DNA from: Bacteroidales bacterium UBA4293
GTDB taxonomy: Bacteria > Bacteroidota > Bacteroidia > Bacteroidales > Bacteroidaceae
Length of the DNA stretch: 64,000 nt
Reading direction: 5' to 3'
NCBI GenBank assembly: GCA_002395835.1
Contig: DGVD01000009.1
Location: 654 to 64,653, forward strand
Shown: positions 33,074 to 42,073 of the stretch, one piece after another
How positions within the stretch are numbered: position 1 is the first letter of the stretch
Layout of the letters: every line of letters begins with the position of its first letter
The notes under the pieces: model-generated
Databases searched by the model: none
Told to the model about the DNA's origin: nothing
What the model saw: only the letters and a program-made list of their open reading frames with translations
Made by a program: the position numbers and the translations under genes

Positions 33074-33550
33074 ATGACAAATCCTACAATTTCACCTAGT
33101 ACGTTGAAAAAAGCGTTTTCAGTGTTAAAAAAAGAGTTTGAGATTATTCAATCCAATGCTGTTAGATTTTCAAAAATGGAGTATCTGCGCGCCTTGCGTT
33201 ATAAACAAGATACAGGTAAGGTGAAAAAACTTCCAGCCCAATATGGTAGAGAGCTTACAAAATATACTGTTATGAAATATACTGGGCTAAAGTTTAATAC
33301 TGTAACCATGATTATGGATAAACTTCAGGATGAGACTAAGCCTCTTGATTTCAGTAATCGTAAGCAACTTAAGTATACCTTATTATCTTTGGCTCTGATG
33401 GCTTGGGATTATTCCACAACCGTACTCAAAGCGTCTGAAATTCCAAATGTGAATCCAGTTGAGTTGGAAAAAGTATTGCTTTTAGATGAGGAGATACAAA
33501 TAGCAAAAGATAAATTGGATGTAATTTTGACGGAAATCAAAAATATTTAA
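33074..33550 (+). CDS. Conserved-looking cytoplasmic protein, unknown function
   Basis: This 158-residue protein is basic and mostly helical, without signal peptide or membrane segment. A stretch YGRELTKYTVMKYTGLKFNTVTMIMDKLQDE could form a helix-turn-helix, but I cannot place it in a family. Only a weak promoter (TACCTTTA, 33031-33038) is seen. A terminator follows at 33573. Confidence 0.55.
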   Translation: MTNPTISPSTLKKAFSVLKKEFEIIQSNAVRFSKMEYLRALRYKQDTGKVKKLPAQYGRELTKYTVMKYTGLKFNTVTMIMDKLQDETKPLDFSNRKQLKYTLLSLALMAWDYSTTVLKASEIPNVNPVELEKVLLLDEEIQIAKDKLDVILTEIKNI

Positions 33551-33572
33551 GAATTTCTTTTGAAATATATAG

Positions 33573-33603
33573 ATTGCAGCCGCTTTTATAAGTTGGCTGC
33601 AAT
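33573..33603 (+). terminator. Intrinsic terminator
   Basis: ATTGCAGCC pairs perfectly with GGCTGCAAT around a 13-base loop and is followed by TTATTTTAT. Confidence 0.75.
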
Positions 33604-33643
33604 TTATTTTATCGCATACGAATATAATTATTAGAGAAAGTTG

Positions 33644-33651
33644 TATCTTTG
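33644..33651 (+). promoter_or_regulatory. -7 box of the BACON-M64 peptidase gene
   Basis: TATCTTTG, 22 bases before ATG 33673. It overlaps an in-frame TTG at 33649, which is therefore not the start. Confidence 0.65.
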
Positions 33652-33672
33652 CCATGGAAAAAACTATTCTCT

Positions 33673-36474
33673 ATGAAAACAAGAAGCATTTTAGGTTTTT
33701 ATATCCTTTCTTTTTTATTACTTATCAGTTTCTTTGCTTGTAGTAAAAATGACAGCCCCTCTTCCGGTGGTTCTACAGATAGTTCAGTCTTAACTATTAA
33801 GACAGAAAATGTAGTGATTGAACAGGCTGGTGGTTCAGCCGATATCTCTTTTAATGCTAACGGAAACTGGACTGCATCAAGTGGAGAAAATTGGTTGACG
33901 CTATCTTCCTCTAGTGGAAATAAAGGAAGTATAACCTTGCATGTTAAGGCTGGAGTGAATGACTCTTTTGATGAACGTAATACGAACGTGGTCATCACTT
34001 GTAATGGCATTTCTAAATCTGTGCTTGTTACTCAGAAACAGAAGGATGCACTGACTGTCACTTCGAATAAGATAGAAGTTGATGCAGATGGTGGCGAGAA
34101 GACCATTGAGGTGAAAGCGAATGTCAAATACACTTATACGATAGACGACAATGCGAAGTCTTGGATATCAGTTGCAGGAACAAGGGCATTACAGACTTCA
34201 TATATTGTGCTGAATATTGCTCAGAATGAAGATGTGAACAATCGGTCAGGCGTCATAACTATCTCTAATGGAAGTTTGACTGAGGAGGTGACAGTCTATC
34301 AAGATGGTTTAGACCCGGTTTTGGTTATTTCCGATAAGGAACTGACAGTTGGCAGTTCAAAGGAAACCGTTAAAGTGGAAGTAAAGAGCAACGTGGAGTA
34401 TTCCGTGGAAATACCAGAAGACGGTTGGGTAAGTGAAAACACTACCCGTTCCATTTCTTCATTTACCCACTATTTTGATGTGGAGGCCAATGAAGATTAT
34501 GATCCAAGAACCACTTATGTAGTTTTCAAGAATGAAGAATATGAACTTACAGATACGGTTCGGATCACACAGATGCAAAAAAATGCCATCCTCGTTGCCG
34601 AAGACACATATGTCTTATCGTGCTTCTCACAGCATTTGGATTTTACTGTAAATACGAATGTAGACTTTACAGTTGAGGTTTCTGCAGATTGGATAACCCA
34701 AGTTTCTACTCGTGCCTTACAGAGTGTTGATCTTTATTTTAATGTGTCAGAGAATACTGGTAATGATTCAAGGACAGGTACCATAACCCTGACATATAAT
34801 GATATTAAACAGACTATAACAATTACGCAGGAGGGTGTCCCTTATCTAAATGTGCCTCAAAATGTTTATTTTACTTTCTCGAAGGGAAGTAAGTTGGAAT
34901 TTCCAATTAGTACGAATTGTGATTGGCGCATCACTTATCGTACTAATGTAAATAATGTTACTTTTAGCCAGTTGGAAGGGAGTTGTCAAGACGGGCTGAC
35001 TTTGACGGCAAATGCAACCACGGATTCAATTAACTTTGATGCTGTTCTTCTAGCTTTCACTATAGAGGCTAAAAATAAGGGTGGGACCATAATTAGACGG
35101 GCGGTTGTAAGACAGCATCCTCCGTTTATTTTGGATAAAACAGAATTTGAAGGACTGAATGGTGATGGAGATGAAATCAGTTTGGTATTCCGTGTAAATA
35201 GTTCTCAAAAATATACCTCTGAAAATTTACCCTTGTCCATACATTCATTTAATGCCAATACAAAGGCAATGTTAGGGGATACAAAATTGAGTTATGATGA
35301 AGTAAGCAATAAGTTTACATATACTGTTCAGATTAAAAGAAATGCTGAGAAATCAAATGAAATAAATGGATTTTTCTACCTTCATCTTACTGAGAATGGA
35401 ACAGAATATAGTTCTACGCTGATAAAGATTAATCAGGGACTAGCTTCGGTTCGTACTTCTACTGATTTTTCAGCAACAGGAACTATTCACGTTTTACAGA
35501 CACATAAAAAAGGAGTAGGTATTCCTTTGGTGATCATGGGAGATGGTTTCATTGACACTGAAATAGCAGATGGTACTTATGCGAAGGCTATGACTGATGG
35601 TTATGAGTACTTTTTCGATATTGAGCCAACCAAGTCCTTAAGAGATTACTTTGATGTCTGGTACATAGATTTGGTTTCAACAAATGACCAGTTTGGTGAT
35701 TCCTATGCAACAACTTTGAACTGTAAATTTGGTAATGGAACATCCATAACTGGGAATAATAATGCTGCAATTACTTATGCAAAGAGCATTGATGCTATTA
35801 GATCTGATGCATTCAAGGCTCAGATTATGACAATTATGGTTGTTCTGAATTCATCTAGATACGCAGGTTGGACTACAATGTTTAATGCACGTCAAGGAGA
35901 TGTTGTATCCACTGGATATTCATTAGCTTATGTGCCAATGAGCAACAAAGGAGCTACTTACCGGGATTTGGTACACCATGAGACAGTAGGTCATGGATTT
36001 GGCCGTTTGGCAGATGAATATTATTATAGTTCTGCTATTTCTGAAATAAGGAAGACATTCTTAAAAGGTGTACAAAGTCATGGAAATAATTTGAATGTAA
36101 CATTGGAGAGCAATGTAAACAATTGTCAATGGGCACATTTGGCTGCTGATTACCGATATAATTATGAGTCAATAGGCTGTTATGAAGGAGCATGGACCCA
36201 TAGTACAGGTATTTATAGACCTACGGATAATAGTATGATGGGCTCTGATTATAGTGCATTTAATGCGGTTTGTCGTGAACTTATTTATAAACGTGCCATG
36301 GCACTTTCCACAGGAAATGTATCTGGTTATACTTACGATTATGCAGACTTTGTGGAATTTGATAAACCATCATGGAGTGCTTCCGGAGGTGCTACACGAG
36401 TATCGAAACGTAGTCATGTGAAATCAGATTTGCCACCACTTCCTGAACCAGTTGTAGAGTGGGTGGACGAATAG
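33673..36474 (+). CDS. BACON-repeat lipoprotein with M64 (IgA-peptidase-like) metallopeptidase domain
   Basis: This 933-residue lipoprotein has its lipobox at Cys23 (SFFACSKND). Five BACON-type Ig-like repeats follow at about 38-125, 126-215, 216-305, 306-393 and 394-485, each with W-x-glycine/threonine cores and a closing ITQ or VTQ strand. A further beta region spans about 486-600. The M64 peptidase begins at about 610 (VPLVIMGDGFID). Its zinc site is HETVGHGFGRLADEY: His769, Glu770 and His774, with Asp781/Glu782 near the third ligand. BACON domains are thought to bind glycans or mucin. The likely role is surface proteolysis of host or dietary glycoproteins. Single gene with its own promoter and terminator. 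Confidence 0.88.
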   Translation: MKTRSILGFYILSFLLLISFFACSKNDSPSSGGSTDSSVLTIKTENVVIEQAGGSADISFNANGNWTASSGENWLTLSSSSGNKGSITLHVKAGVNDSFDERNTNVVITCNGISKSVLVTQKQKDALTVTSNKIEVDADGGEKTIEVKANVKYTYTIDDNAKSWISVAGTRALQTSYIVLNIAQNEDVNNRSGVITISNGSLTEEVTVYQDGLDPVLVISDKELTVGSSKETVKVEVKSNVEYSVEIPEDGWVSENTTRSISSFTHYFDVEANEDYDPRTTYVVFKNEEYELTDTVRITQMQKNAILVAEDTYVLSCFSQHLDFTVNTNVDFTVEVSADWITQVSTRALQSVDLYFNVSENTGNDSRTGTITLTYNDIKQTITITQEGVPYLNVPQNVYFTFSKGSKLEFPISTNCDWRITYRTNVNNVTFSQLEGSCQDGLTLTANATTDSINFDAVLLAFTIEAKNKGGTIIRRAVVRQHPPFILDKTEFEGLNGDGDEISLVFRVNSSQKYTSENLPLSIHSFNANTKAMLGDTKLSYDEVSNKFTYTVQIKRNAEKSNEINGFFYLHLTENGTEYSSTLIKINQGLASVRTSTDFSATGTIHVLQTHKKGVGIPLVIMGDGFIDTEIADGTYAKAMTDGYEYFFDIEPTKSLRDYFDVWYIDLVSTNDQFGDSYATTLNCKFGNGTSITGNNNAAITYAKSIDAIRSDAFKAQIMTIMVVLNSSRYAGWTTMFNARQGDVVSTGYSLAYVPMSNKGATYRDLVHHETVGHGFGRLADEYYYSSAISEIRKTFLKGVQSHGNNLNVTLESNVNNCQWAHLAADYRYNYESIGCYEGAWTHSTGIYRPTDNSMMGSDYSAFNAVCRELIYKRAMALSTGNVSGYTYDYADFVEFDKPSWSASGGATRVSKRSHVKSDLPPLPEPVVEWVDE

Positions 36475-36511
36475 AAATAAAGGGGGTGAATCATTCACCC
36501 CCTTTATTTCT
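36473..36511. terminator. Long bidirectional terminator overlapping both stop codons
   Basis: A stem of 18-19 bp (36473-36491 with 36493-36511) includes AAAGGGGGTGAA. It begins in the peptidase stop codon and ends in the patatin stop codon. Confidence 0.85.
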
Positions 36512-38774
36512 AGAACTCATATCCTAGGTTTAAATACATATGTAATTCCTTCGACTTGTTGCTCCATCCTATATTCAGCCCCACGGGACCTAATAGGGTT
36601 TTATAAAGGCCTCCAATCTGGGCTGCATATAGGTTGGAACCTGATGGAAGATTCCTAAATCTATCTGCTGCTTTAGCGTATGTTCCAGTTAGAATAGCGT
36701 AGATGCTATTGGTGATTTTTTGCTGGAATTTCAGTTGCCCTGCCACAAATTGGTCTCTTGTATGTTCTATATGCCCTAATCCTGAGAATGGCATTTGTTG
36801 CTCTATATAATGACCAAAATAGTCTCCACCTATTATATTGGACATGATGAGTGGAATATCCCGTCCAAATAATAGTCTTCCATAAAGCATAGGAGTGACA
36901 GTGAGGTTATTGTTGATGGCAAATGACATTCTCCAAGAAGCGTCAACAATGGAAAAACCACTATGATCATTATATTTAACTAGATTATCTGTGAAATATC
37001 CATAGCTAGCATGGAATCTGGCACCTCTGGTTGGGAAGTTCCAGTCGTTCTCAGAAATGTATTTAGTGTTTATGTAGTAGCTGAAGTAGTGGCTTCCATG
37101 AAGATTCTTAAAATAGTCATCCTGCATTTCGTCAATGTCAGCAAGCATGTTTTTGCGGTGGAACAGTTCCCATTTTACACCAATATTAACCTTGAAATTT
37201 CGGATGTCAAAATCCAATAAGTTCAAATCCCCTATATGATGACTGTAGGTTCCGTTGATATATCTTTCACCTTCTTTGTAAATATTGAGGTCATTGTGTT
37301 GGTATTCATATGACATTTTAATTTTTGAGAAGCTGGCTGGATGAAATACGATTTCACCCTTTGCATGTACTCGCTTTCCAAGCCTAAGAGTTAAGTCAAC
37401 ACTCGTAGGCACCTTTGAGCGTATAGGCTGTTCTATATTTAGTAATAAAGCAGCCATTTCTTCAGAGTCAAACCTAGCACCAAGATTTAATTTTGAAGCT
37501 TTTTGTCCGTTGGCTACAAAATTCATGACATTGTCCTCTGCTGGTGCACCAAGGGTGTAATTCACCTGGTCATAGAATAAGTCCATACGGGTGGATGTAG
37601 CCACTTCTTCCGCTTTTCTGATGCTGATGCTGTCACCATCTTTCAATTTGAACTTAGAGCGCAAGAATCGTTCATCATGATCAGACATGTTTGTGAATTG
37701 GTACCGATCCACTTTGTATTTCTTGTCGATGTCCTCTGGATGCTGATGGGCTATAGGTTCCACTTTATAGTCATCGGGAAGTCCAAGTTCTTTTTTCAGT
37801 GCTATCAGTTCATCCCAATGTTTCATGGCCTCATCTTCACCCATCTTAATCATGGCCCGAATAGCTTTACTGTTGAAACTGGCAGTTCCGTATGGTTGCG
37901 TATTGATTCGAACTGCTACATCTGTAATGGCTAAATTATCATTGTATTTCATCTTGCAGTTTACATCTACAAGTTGTCCTACGATATCTAGGGTGTTTTT
38001 AAGGTCTTCGGCTGTTTTTTCCGGACCTTGGACAGTGGCACCAATGATGTAATCAGCCCCTAATTGAATGGCTAAATCTGCAGGAAAGTTGTTCTTCAAT
38101 CCACCATCCACCAGTACCATATTGCCCTTCACTACAGGTGCGAAGGCTGCAGGAATGGACATACTGGCACGCATGGCTTCTGATAGAACACCCTTGAAAA
38201 AATCATACTCTTTATAGGTTACAAGTTCTGTAGCTGCACAAGCAAATTTGCGGGGTAGGGTACTAAAATCCATTTCATGGTTGTACCCTTTTGTCAAGCT
38301 TCGGAAAAGGGTAGCCAGGTTCTTACCGTTAATGATACCGCTGATTCCATTAATTTTCTTGTCTTTAATGCTGAAACGCCGACTGAGGAGATAAGTATTG
38401 TTTTTCTCCACATCTTCCAAGCTTCTACTATTTAAATCTTCGTTGTCAGAAAGTACAAAAGCCCAGTTCTGTATAGAGATCAAGGAATCCATCTGCTCTG
38501 GTGTGTATCCAATACTGTACAAACCACCTATAATGCTTCCCATGGATGTTCCGGTGACAATGTCAACTGGTATTCCGGCTTTTTCTAATACCTTAATCAC
38601 ACCAATATGTGCCACTCCTTTAGCACCTCCACCGGAAAGTACTAGCGCAACTTTTTTTCTGGGTTCTGGATTCTGACAATAACCTTGACTTACAGTAAAA
38701 AGAGCCATAATAAATATTAAGGTTTTGACCCATATATTGTGGCTTTTTCTACTGATAGAATTCATGGTTTTCAT
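36510..38774 (-). CDS. Patatin-like phospholipase fused to an outer-membrane barrel
   Basis: This 754-residue exported protein (signal peptide ending near GYCQ) starts with a patatin domain: oxyanion loop SGGGAKG (47-53), nucleophile Ser77 in GTSMG, and the Asp of the dyad in LVDGGLKNN. A POTRA-like segment (about 350-420) and a BamA/Omp85-type 16-strand barrel follow. The terminal Phe of LNLGYEF is the usual outer-membrane signature. The layout matches PlpD-type (type Vd) patatin secretion. It should hydrolyse phospholipid acyl esters at the surface. It is last in an operon with the two hydrolases upstream. Confidence 0.9.
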   Translation of the reverse strand: MKTMNSISRKSHNIWVKTLIFIMALFTVSQGYCQNPEPRKKVALVLSGGGAKGVAHIGVIKVLEKAGIPVDIVTGTSMGSIIGGLYSIGYTPEQMDSLISIQNWAFVLSDNEDLNSRSLEDVEKNNTYLLSRRFSIKDKKINGISGIINGKNLATLFRSLTKGYNHEMDFSTLPRKFACAATELVTYKEYDFFKGVLSEAMRASMSIPAAFAPVVKGNMVLVDGGLKNNFPADLAIQLGADYIIGATVQGPEKTAEDLKNTLDIVGQLVDVNCKMKYNDNLAITDVAVRINTQPYGTASFNSKAIRAMIKMGEDEAMKHWDELIALKKELGLPDDYKVEPIAHQHPEDIDKKYKVDRYQFTNMSDHDERFLRSKFKLKDGDSISIRKAEEVATSTRMDLFYDQVNYTLGAPAEDNVMNFVANGQKASKLNLGARFDSEEMAALLLNIEQPIRSKVPTSVDLTLRLGKRVHAKGEIVFHPASFSKIKMSYEYQHNDLNIYKEGERYINGTYSHHIGDLNLLDFDIRNFKVNIGVKWELFHRKNMLADIDEMQDDYFKNLHGSHYFSYYINTKYISENDWNFPTRGARFHASYGYFTDNLVKYNDHSGFSIVDASWRMSFAINNNLTVTPMLYGRLLFGRDIPLIMSNIIGGDYFGHYIEQQMPFSGLGHIEHTRDQFVAGQLKFQQKITNSIYAILTGTYAKAADRFRNLPSGSNLYAAQIGGLYKTLLGPVGLNIGWSNKSKELHMYLNLGYEF

Positions 38775-38805
38775 AAGCTTGGTGTTTAGTTTAGAATTAT
38801 TATAG

Positions 38806-40485
38806 TTAGAAATGGTACATTTTCACTTGGAGAACTCCTATCTTACCTTCAGGAATAAAGACATTCTGTTCATCACCATTTAGAAGTCTTCCTCTTTCAA
38901 ATTGTCCATCTTTATTGAAGGTTCCTTCGTAAATATAATCGTAGTCACAGAACTGAGCCTTTATGTTGTCTTTCATTTGGAAACTGACGTTTACACCACC
39001 ACCAGCGATGTAGAATTCATCTTTTCCAGTTTGAATAATGAGGCATGCACTTTCAAATGGCTTGATCTCTTTTTTGCGGTTCTTCATGGCCTCGTATGCT
39101 TCTTTTCCTGCAAGGGCTAATATCATAGCCTCTCCAATTTCATTTCTTGTTTCATTCGTAATGGTCAACTTGTAATCTCCCATTTCAATAACTTCTTCTG
39201 GCTTTCCTTCATAAATGTAGGCCCCTCTCATCTTGTCGGAATTGAGATTAGCAGTGATCAGGCTACTCATGTTGCTTAACAAGGAATAAGCCTCACTCAG
39301 TTTCTTACCTTCAGGTTTATTCGCATCATGGTCATCGATGCCGAAAGGTGAGTGGCACAGGCCATCCCATTCTCCGAAAACGTAAAATGGACGAACTGCA
39401 GACATCGTACATTCTGGTATGAAGATAGGATTATTCTTGTAAGCGAATGCTTCACAAATAGCGTCAAAGTTTTTCCCATAAGAGTTTGGTGTCAATGCAT
39501 CAAGAGAAGGTGCTACAGCCATATAAATGTCGAAGAAATCAGGGATGGAACAACCGTTACCCATGCTTCTTCCTCTAGAATTAACGCTACCTGTTGCATT
39601 GATGAATGTAGGCACATTAAGAATTTTCTTTCCTTCTGAAGAAAGAATCTGGAAATAATTGGCAAATGAATAAGCTGTGAAAAGGTGTTCAGTCAGATGT
39701 AAGATAGGATGGGTGCCATCATCTTCAGTAATGCTTTTTCCGAAAACTTCCTCCCAGTTGCCTTTTTTCTTATATCCGTTTGTTTTCCAGGCGTTTTCAA
39801 TATCAGGCTGCATGGTTCCTTTATTCTTTACCATGTAGTCGATAATCTGCTGAGGAACATCAGCCTTCCATGCTTTATTCGCAGCTGGAGAACAGTCGCG
39901 AGTAGGACTATTCAGACCGGGTTCGTTTCCTATTTGAATACCTATGATAGTATGGCTAGTATCCGTGTCTTTGATATGCTGCAACAGTGCTTTGTATGCT
40001 TTAAGGTCTGCTTCAATGACTTTATTGTCGAAAAGTGAAGGTATTTCCAACATTTTCCCTTCTGCATTCTGTGCATGAGGGAAGCGCTTGTTGTTTGCTT
40101 TTACCCAAGATGGGCTATAAGTCATGAACGGGTTCTTGAATGTAGCAAACCAGATAAGTGCTACCTTCAGGTTGTGCTCTTTAGCACCTTTTATCACAGC
40201 ATCAATCCTTGAGAAATCATATTTTCCTTCTTCTGGTTCCATCAGTTCCCAGGACTCTGTAGCAATAACAGAATTCATATTCATACTGACCAGTTTATCC
40301 CACACTCCATTCAAGTATTTAATGTCAGAGCATGTAGAGTTGTGCAACTCACCAGATAACATCAAAAAAGGCTTATTGTCAACCTTTAAAACGGCATGTC
40401 CTTTTGACTTGTCCAAAACTACATTCTGGGCAAACATGGTGCTCACTGATAAAATAGATAAAAGGAATAAGATTATTTTCTTCAT
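38806..40485 (-). CDS. Exported GH35-like glycosidase with DUF5597 C-terminal domain
   Basis: This 559-residue enzyme has a signal peptide (cleavage near MFAQ, residue 20). A clan GH-A barrel has acid/base Glu188 in GIQIGNEPG and probable nucleophile Glu358 in IFIPECTMS. LSGELHNSTCSD and TESWELMEPEEGKYDF match the first strands of beta-galactosidase-like proteins. The C-terminal beta domain (about 420-559) resembles DUF5597. Likely activity is removal of terminal beta-galactose or a related sugar; the family number is not certain. It is the middle gene of a three-gene operon, with 31 and 34 base gaps. Confidence 0.85.
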   Translation of the reverse strand: MKKIILFLLSILSVSTMFAQNVVLDKSKGHAVLKVDNKPFLMLSGELHNSTCSDIKYLNGVWDKLVSMNMNSVIATESWELMEPEEGKYDFSRIDAVIKGAKEHNLKVALIWFATFKNPFMTYSPSWVKANNKRFPHAQNAEGKMLEIPSLFDNKVIEADLKAYKALLQHIKDTDTSHTIIGIQIGNEPGLNSPTRDCSPAANKAWKADVPQQIIDYMVKNKGTMQPDIENAWKTNGYKKKGNWEEVFGKSITEDDGTHPILHLTEHLFTAYSFANYFQILSSEGKKILNVPTFINATGSVNSRGRSMGNGCSIPDFFDIYMAVAPSLDALTPNSYGKNFDAICEAFAYKNNPIFIPECTMSAVRPFYVFGEWDGLCHSPFGIDDHDANKPEGKKLSEAYSLLSNMSSLITANLNSDKMRGAYIYEGKPEEVIEMGDYKLTITNETRNEIGEAMILALAGKEAYEAMKNRKKEIKPFESACLIIQTGKDEFYIAGGGVNVSFQMKDNIKAQFCDYDYIYEGTFNKDGQFERGRLLNGDEQNVFIPEGKIGVLQVKMYHF

Positions 40486-40519
40486 GATATCATCAATTTA
40501 TTTGTATCAAATCTACTAA

Positions 40520-41500
40520 TTATTCCGCACTACGTACTTTAATGTTTTTTTTCAGATGTTCAGCGTAGAAGAATGGCTCTTGTAAGTGTAAATATCCTAG
40601 TGGGAACATATCATTCATAAAATCTAAATGATAACGTTCTAGGCTTAGGCCTTTTACTACTAGCAATTTCTTTTCAGGGTTAATTCTTACTGTAACCTTT
40701 TTATTCTTTTTAGCAGGAACTACTGCTGTGCCATAAGGGAAATTAGGATCGTCCGGTTCTACTGGTGTATTCTTCGCTTTAAGAATAGCCTTTTTAGTTC
40801 CAGTGGTCCAATTAACAGGATTTATGCATGCGATATTATTAGGAAAGAGGAGGTTGGAATGCGTATTTTTCTTCATATCGGCTACGGTATTAAAGCATAT
40901 GACTACTCCCTTGTCCTTTTCGCCTTGTGCCAGTTTTACATGTTTGTGCAATAAATCCTCCTTAGTAATGCTTCCCCCTATAGCATAGGCTGCAATCATT
41001 CGGTTATAGGTTGCATCGTCCATGTGTTTGAGCAGGTGAACCAGCATTAATGCCCCTTGGCTGAAACCTGCAAGAATGAATCTTCTTCCTTGATTGTAGT
41101 TAGCTAGATAGTAATCAAAAGAATCAATCACGTCTTTTATGGCAATGGCCCGAATGCTGTCGCCTTGTTCTCCTTCGTCAGGAGCACCGAATGTGGTTTG
41201 ACGATAGTAGGGAAGATAAAAATTGGTACCCTCTCCAAAAATATCTTGAGCAAGTTCACAAGATAGTTTAAAAGCGTCTAGATGACTCTTATTTTTGATA
41301 TCTGCATTATAAATCGTTTGCCCTTGTTCATTTTCCCAAGCTGTAACACATGTTGGAAGCAAATAAAAGACATCCACTTGAGTTTGATTAGGGGAAACGG
41401 CTTTTGTATACCAGTTGTCTGGATTACTATAGTCCAACTGCTGAGCAAGAATTGGTATACATAGCCAACTTAGAAATATAATGCTTAAAATCTTTTTCAT
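40520..41500 (-). CDS. Exported DUF3089 alpha/beta hydrolase
   Basis: This 326-residue protein has a signal peptide (SIIFLSWLCIPILAQ). The DUF3089 pattern is visible: VDVFYLLPT at the start, NFYLPYYRQ, and nucleophile Ser in FILAGFSQGALMLVHLL. Related proteins act as lipases or esterases. It is the first gene of an operon with a GH35-like enzyme and a patatin-barrel protein. Its promoter box is complementary to 41523-41530. The combination suggests joint attack on acylated glycans or glycolipids, which is inference. Confidence 0.82.
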   Translation of the reverse strand: MKKILSIIFLSWLCIPILAQQLDYSNPDNWYTKAVSPNQTQVDVFYLLPTCVTAWENEQGQTIYNADIKNKSHLDAFKLSCELAQDIFGEGTNFYLPYYRQTTFGAPDEGEQGDSIRAIAIKDVIDSFDYYLANYNQGRRFILAGFSQGALMLVHLLKHMDDATYNRMIAAYAIGGSITKEDLLHKHVKLAQGEKDKGVVICFNTVADMKKNTHSNLLFPNNIACINPVNWTTGTKKAILKAKNTPVEPDDPNFPYGTAVVPAKKNKKVTVRINPEKKLLVVKGLSLERYHLDFMNDMFPLGYLHLQEPFFYAEHLKKNIKVRSAE

Positions 41501-41522
41501 ATTTAATGAGATTTAGTTAATG

Positions 41523-41530
41523 CAAAGTTA
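41523..41530 (-). promoter_or_regulatory. -7 box of the three-hydrolase operon
   Basis: The complement reads TAACTTTG, 23 bases before the DUF3089 start. Confidence 0.65.
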
Positions 41531-41613
41531 CTAAAAACTTTCAATTAACTGTCATTATCCATGATTAATTGCATAATAAAGAATAGTGAGATTGATATTT
41601 ATAAAAAAAGTGT

Positions 41614-41621
41614 TATCTTTG
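41614..41621 (+). promoter_or_regulatory. -7 box of the GNAT-like gene
   Basis: TATCTTTG, perfect TAnnTTTG. The first downstream ATG (41625) opens a 15-codon frame rather than the main gene. Confidence 0.6.
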
Positions 41622-41624
41622 GAA

Positions 41625-41672
41625 ATGAAACCTATTCAAACATCTTTTGAAACTGAAATATCATGTCAATGA
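41625..41672 (+). other. Possible 15-codon leader ORF overlapping the GNAT-like start
   Basis: The frame encodes MKPIQTSFETEISCQ and stops at TGA 41670-41672. The stop overlaps the second in-frame Met of the next gene as ATGA (41669-41672), a layout typical of translational coupling. It begins about four bases after the -7 box, so it may be too close to the transcript start to be translated. Confidence 0.25.
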
Positions 41673-42073
41673 GAAGCCAACAGACTGGAGATAATGTGCC
41701 TGAGCTATTGAAGGAGAGCATCATTCATCATGTGAATAAAGTAATTTCAGAAAAAGATATTCACTCAGCTCCCATGTCTGGAACAACGATGGTTTTAGAG
41801 GCCCTTCCACTTATTCGTGTTTTAATGTATCACGGAGAAAAAACAATAAAGATTTCCCGCATTTTTGTTGATAAGAAAGATGCTCATCAGAATATAGGTA
41901 AATCCTTGATAAGAAGCCTTTATGAAATAGCTAAAGATTTTGGATATCGTCTATTTTTATCTTCTATGTTAGAAGATTTCTATGCTCAGATGGTAGCACG
42001 GGGTGCTAAGGTCATTGAGCCTTTTGATACCTTAGAAGTTACGGATGAAACCGACCTCTCTTCTCATTTCTGA
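41663..42073 (+). CDS. GNAT-like acetyltransferase domain protein
   Basis: This 136-residue protein keeps the central GNAT elements: ISRIFVDKKDAHQNIGKSLIRSLYEIAK holds a modified acetyl-CoA loop (Q-x-x-G-x-S), and YRLFLSSMLEDFYAQMVARGAKVI resembles the last strand and helix. The N-terminal strands are weak, so activity is uncertain. The start is ATG 41663 or 41669. Its last ten bases overlap the convergent MATE gene. A close-set promoter lies upstream. Confidence 0.65.
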   Translation: MSMRSQQTGDNVPELLKESIIHHVNKVISEKDIHSAPMSGTTMVLEALPLIRVLMYHGEKTIKISRIFVDKKDAHQNIGKSLIRSLYEIAKDFGYRLFLSSMLEDFYAQMVARGAKVIEPFDTLEVTDETDLSSHF

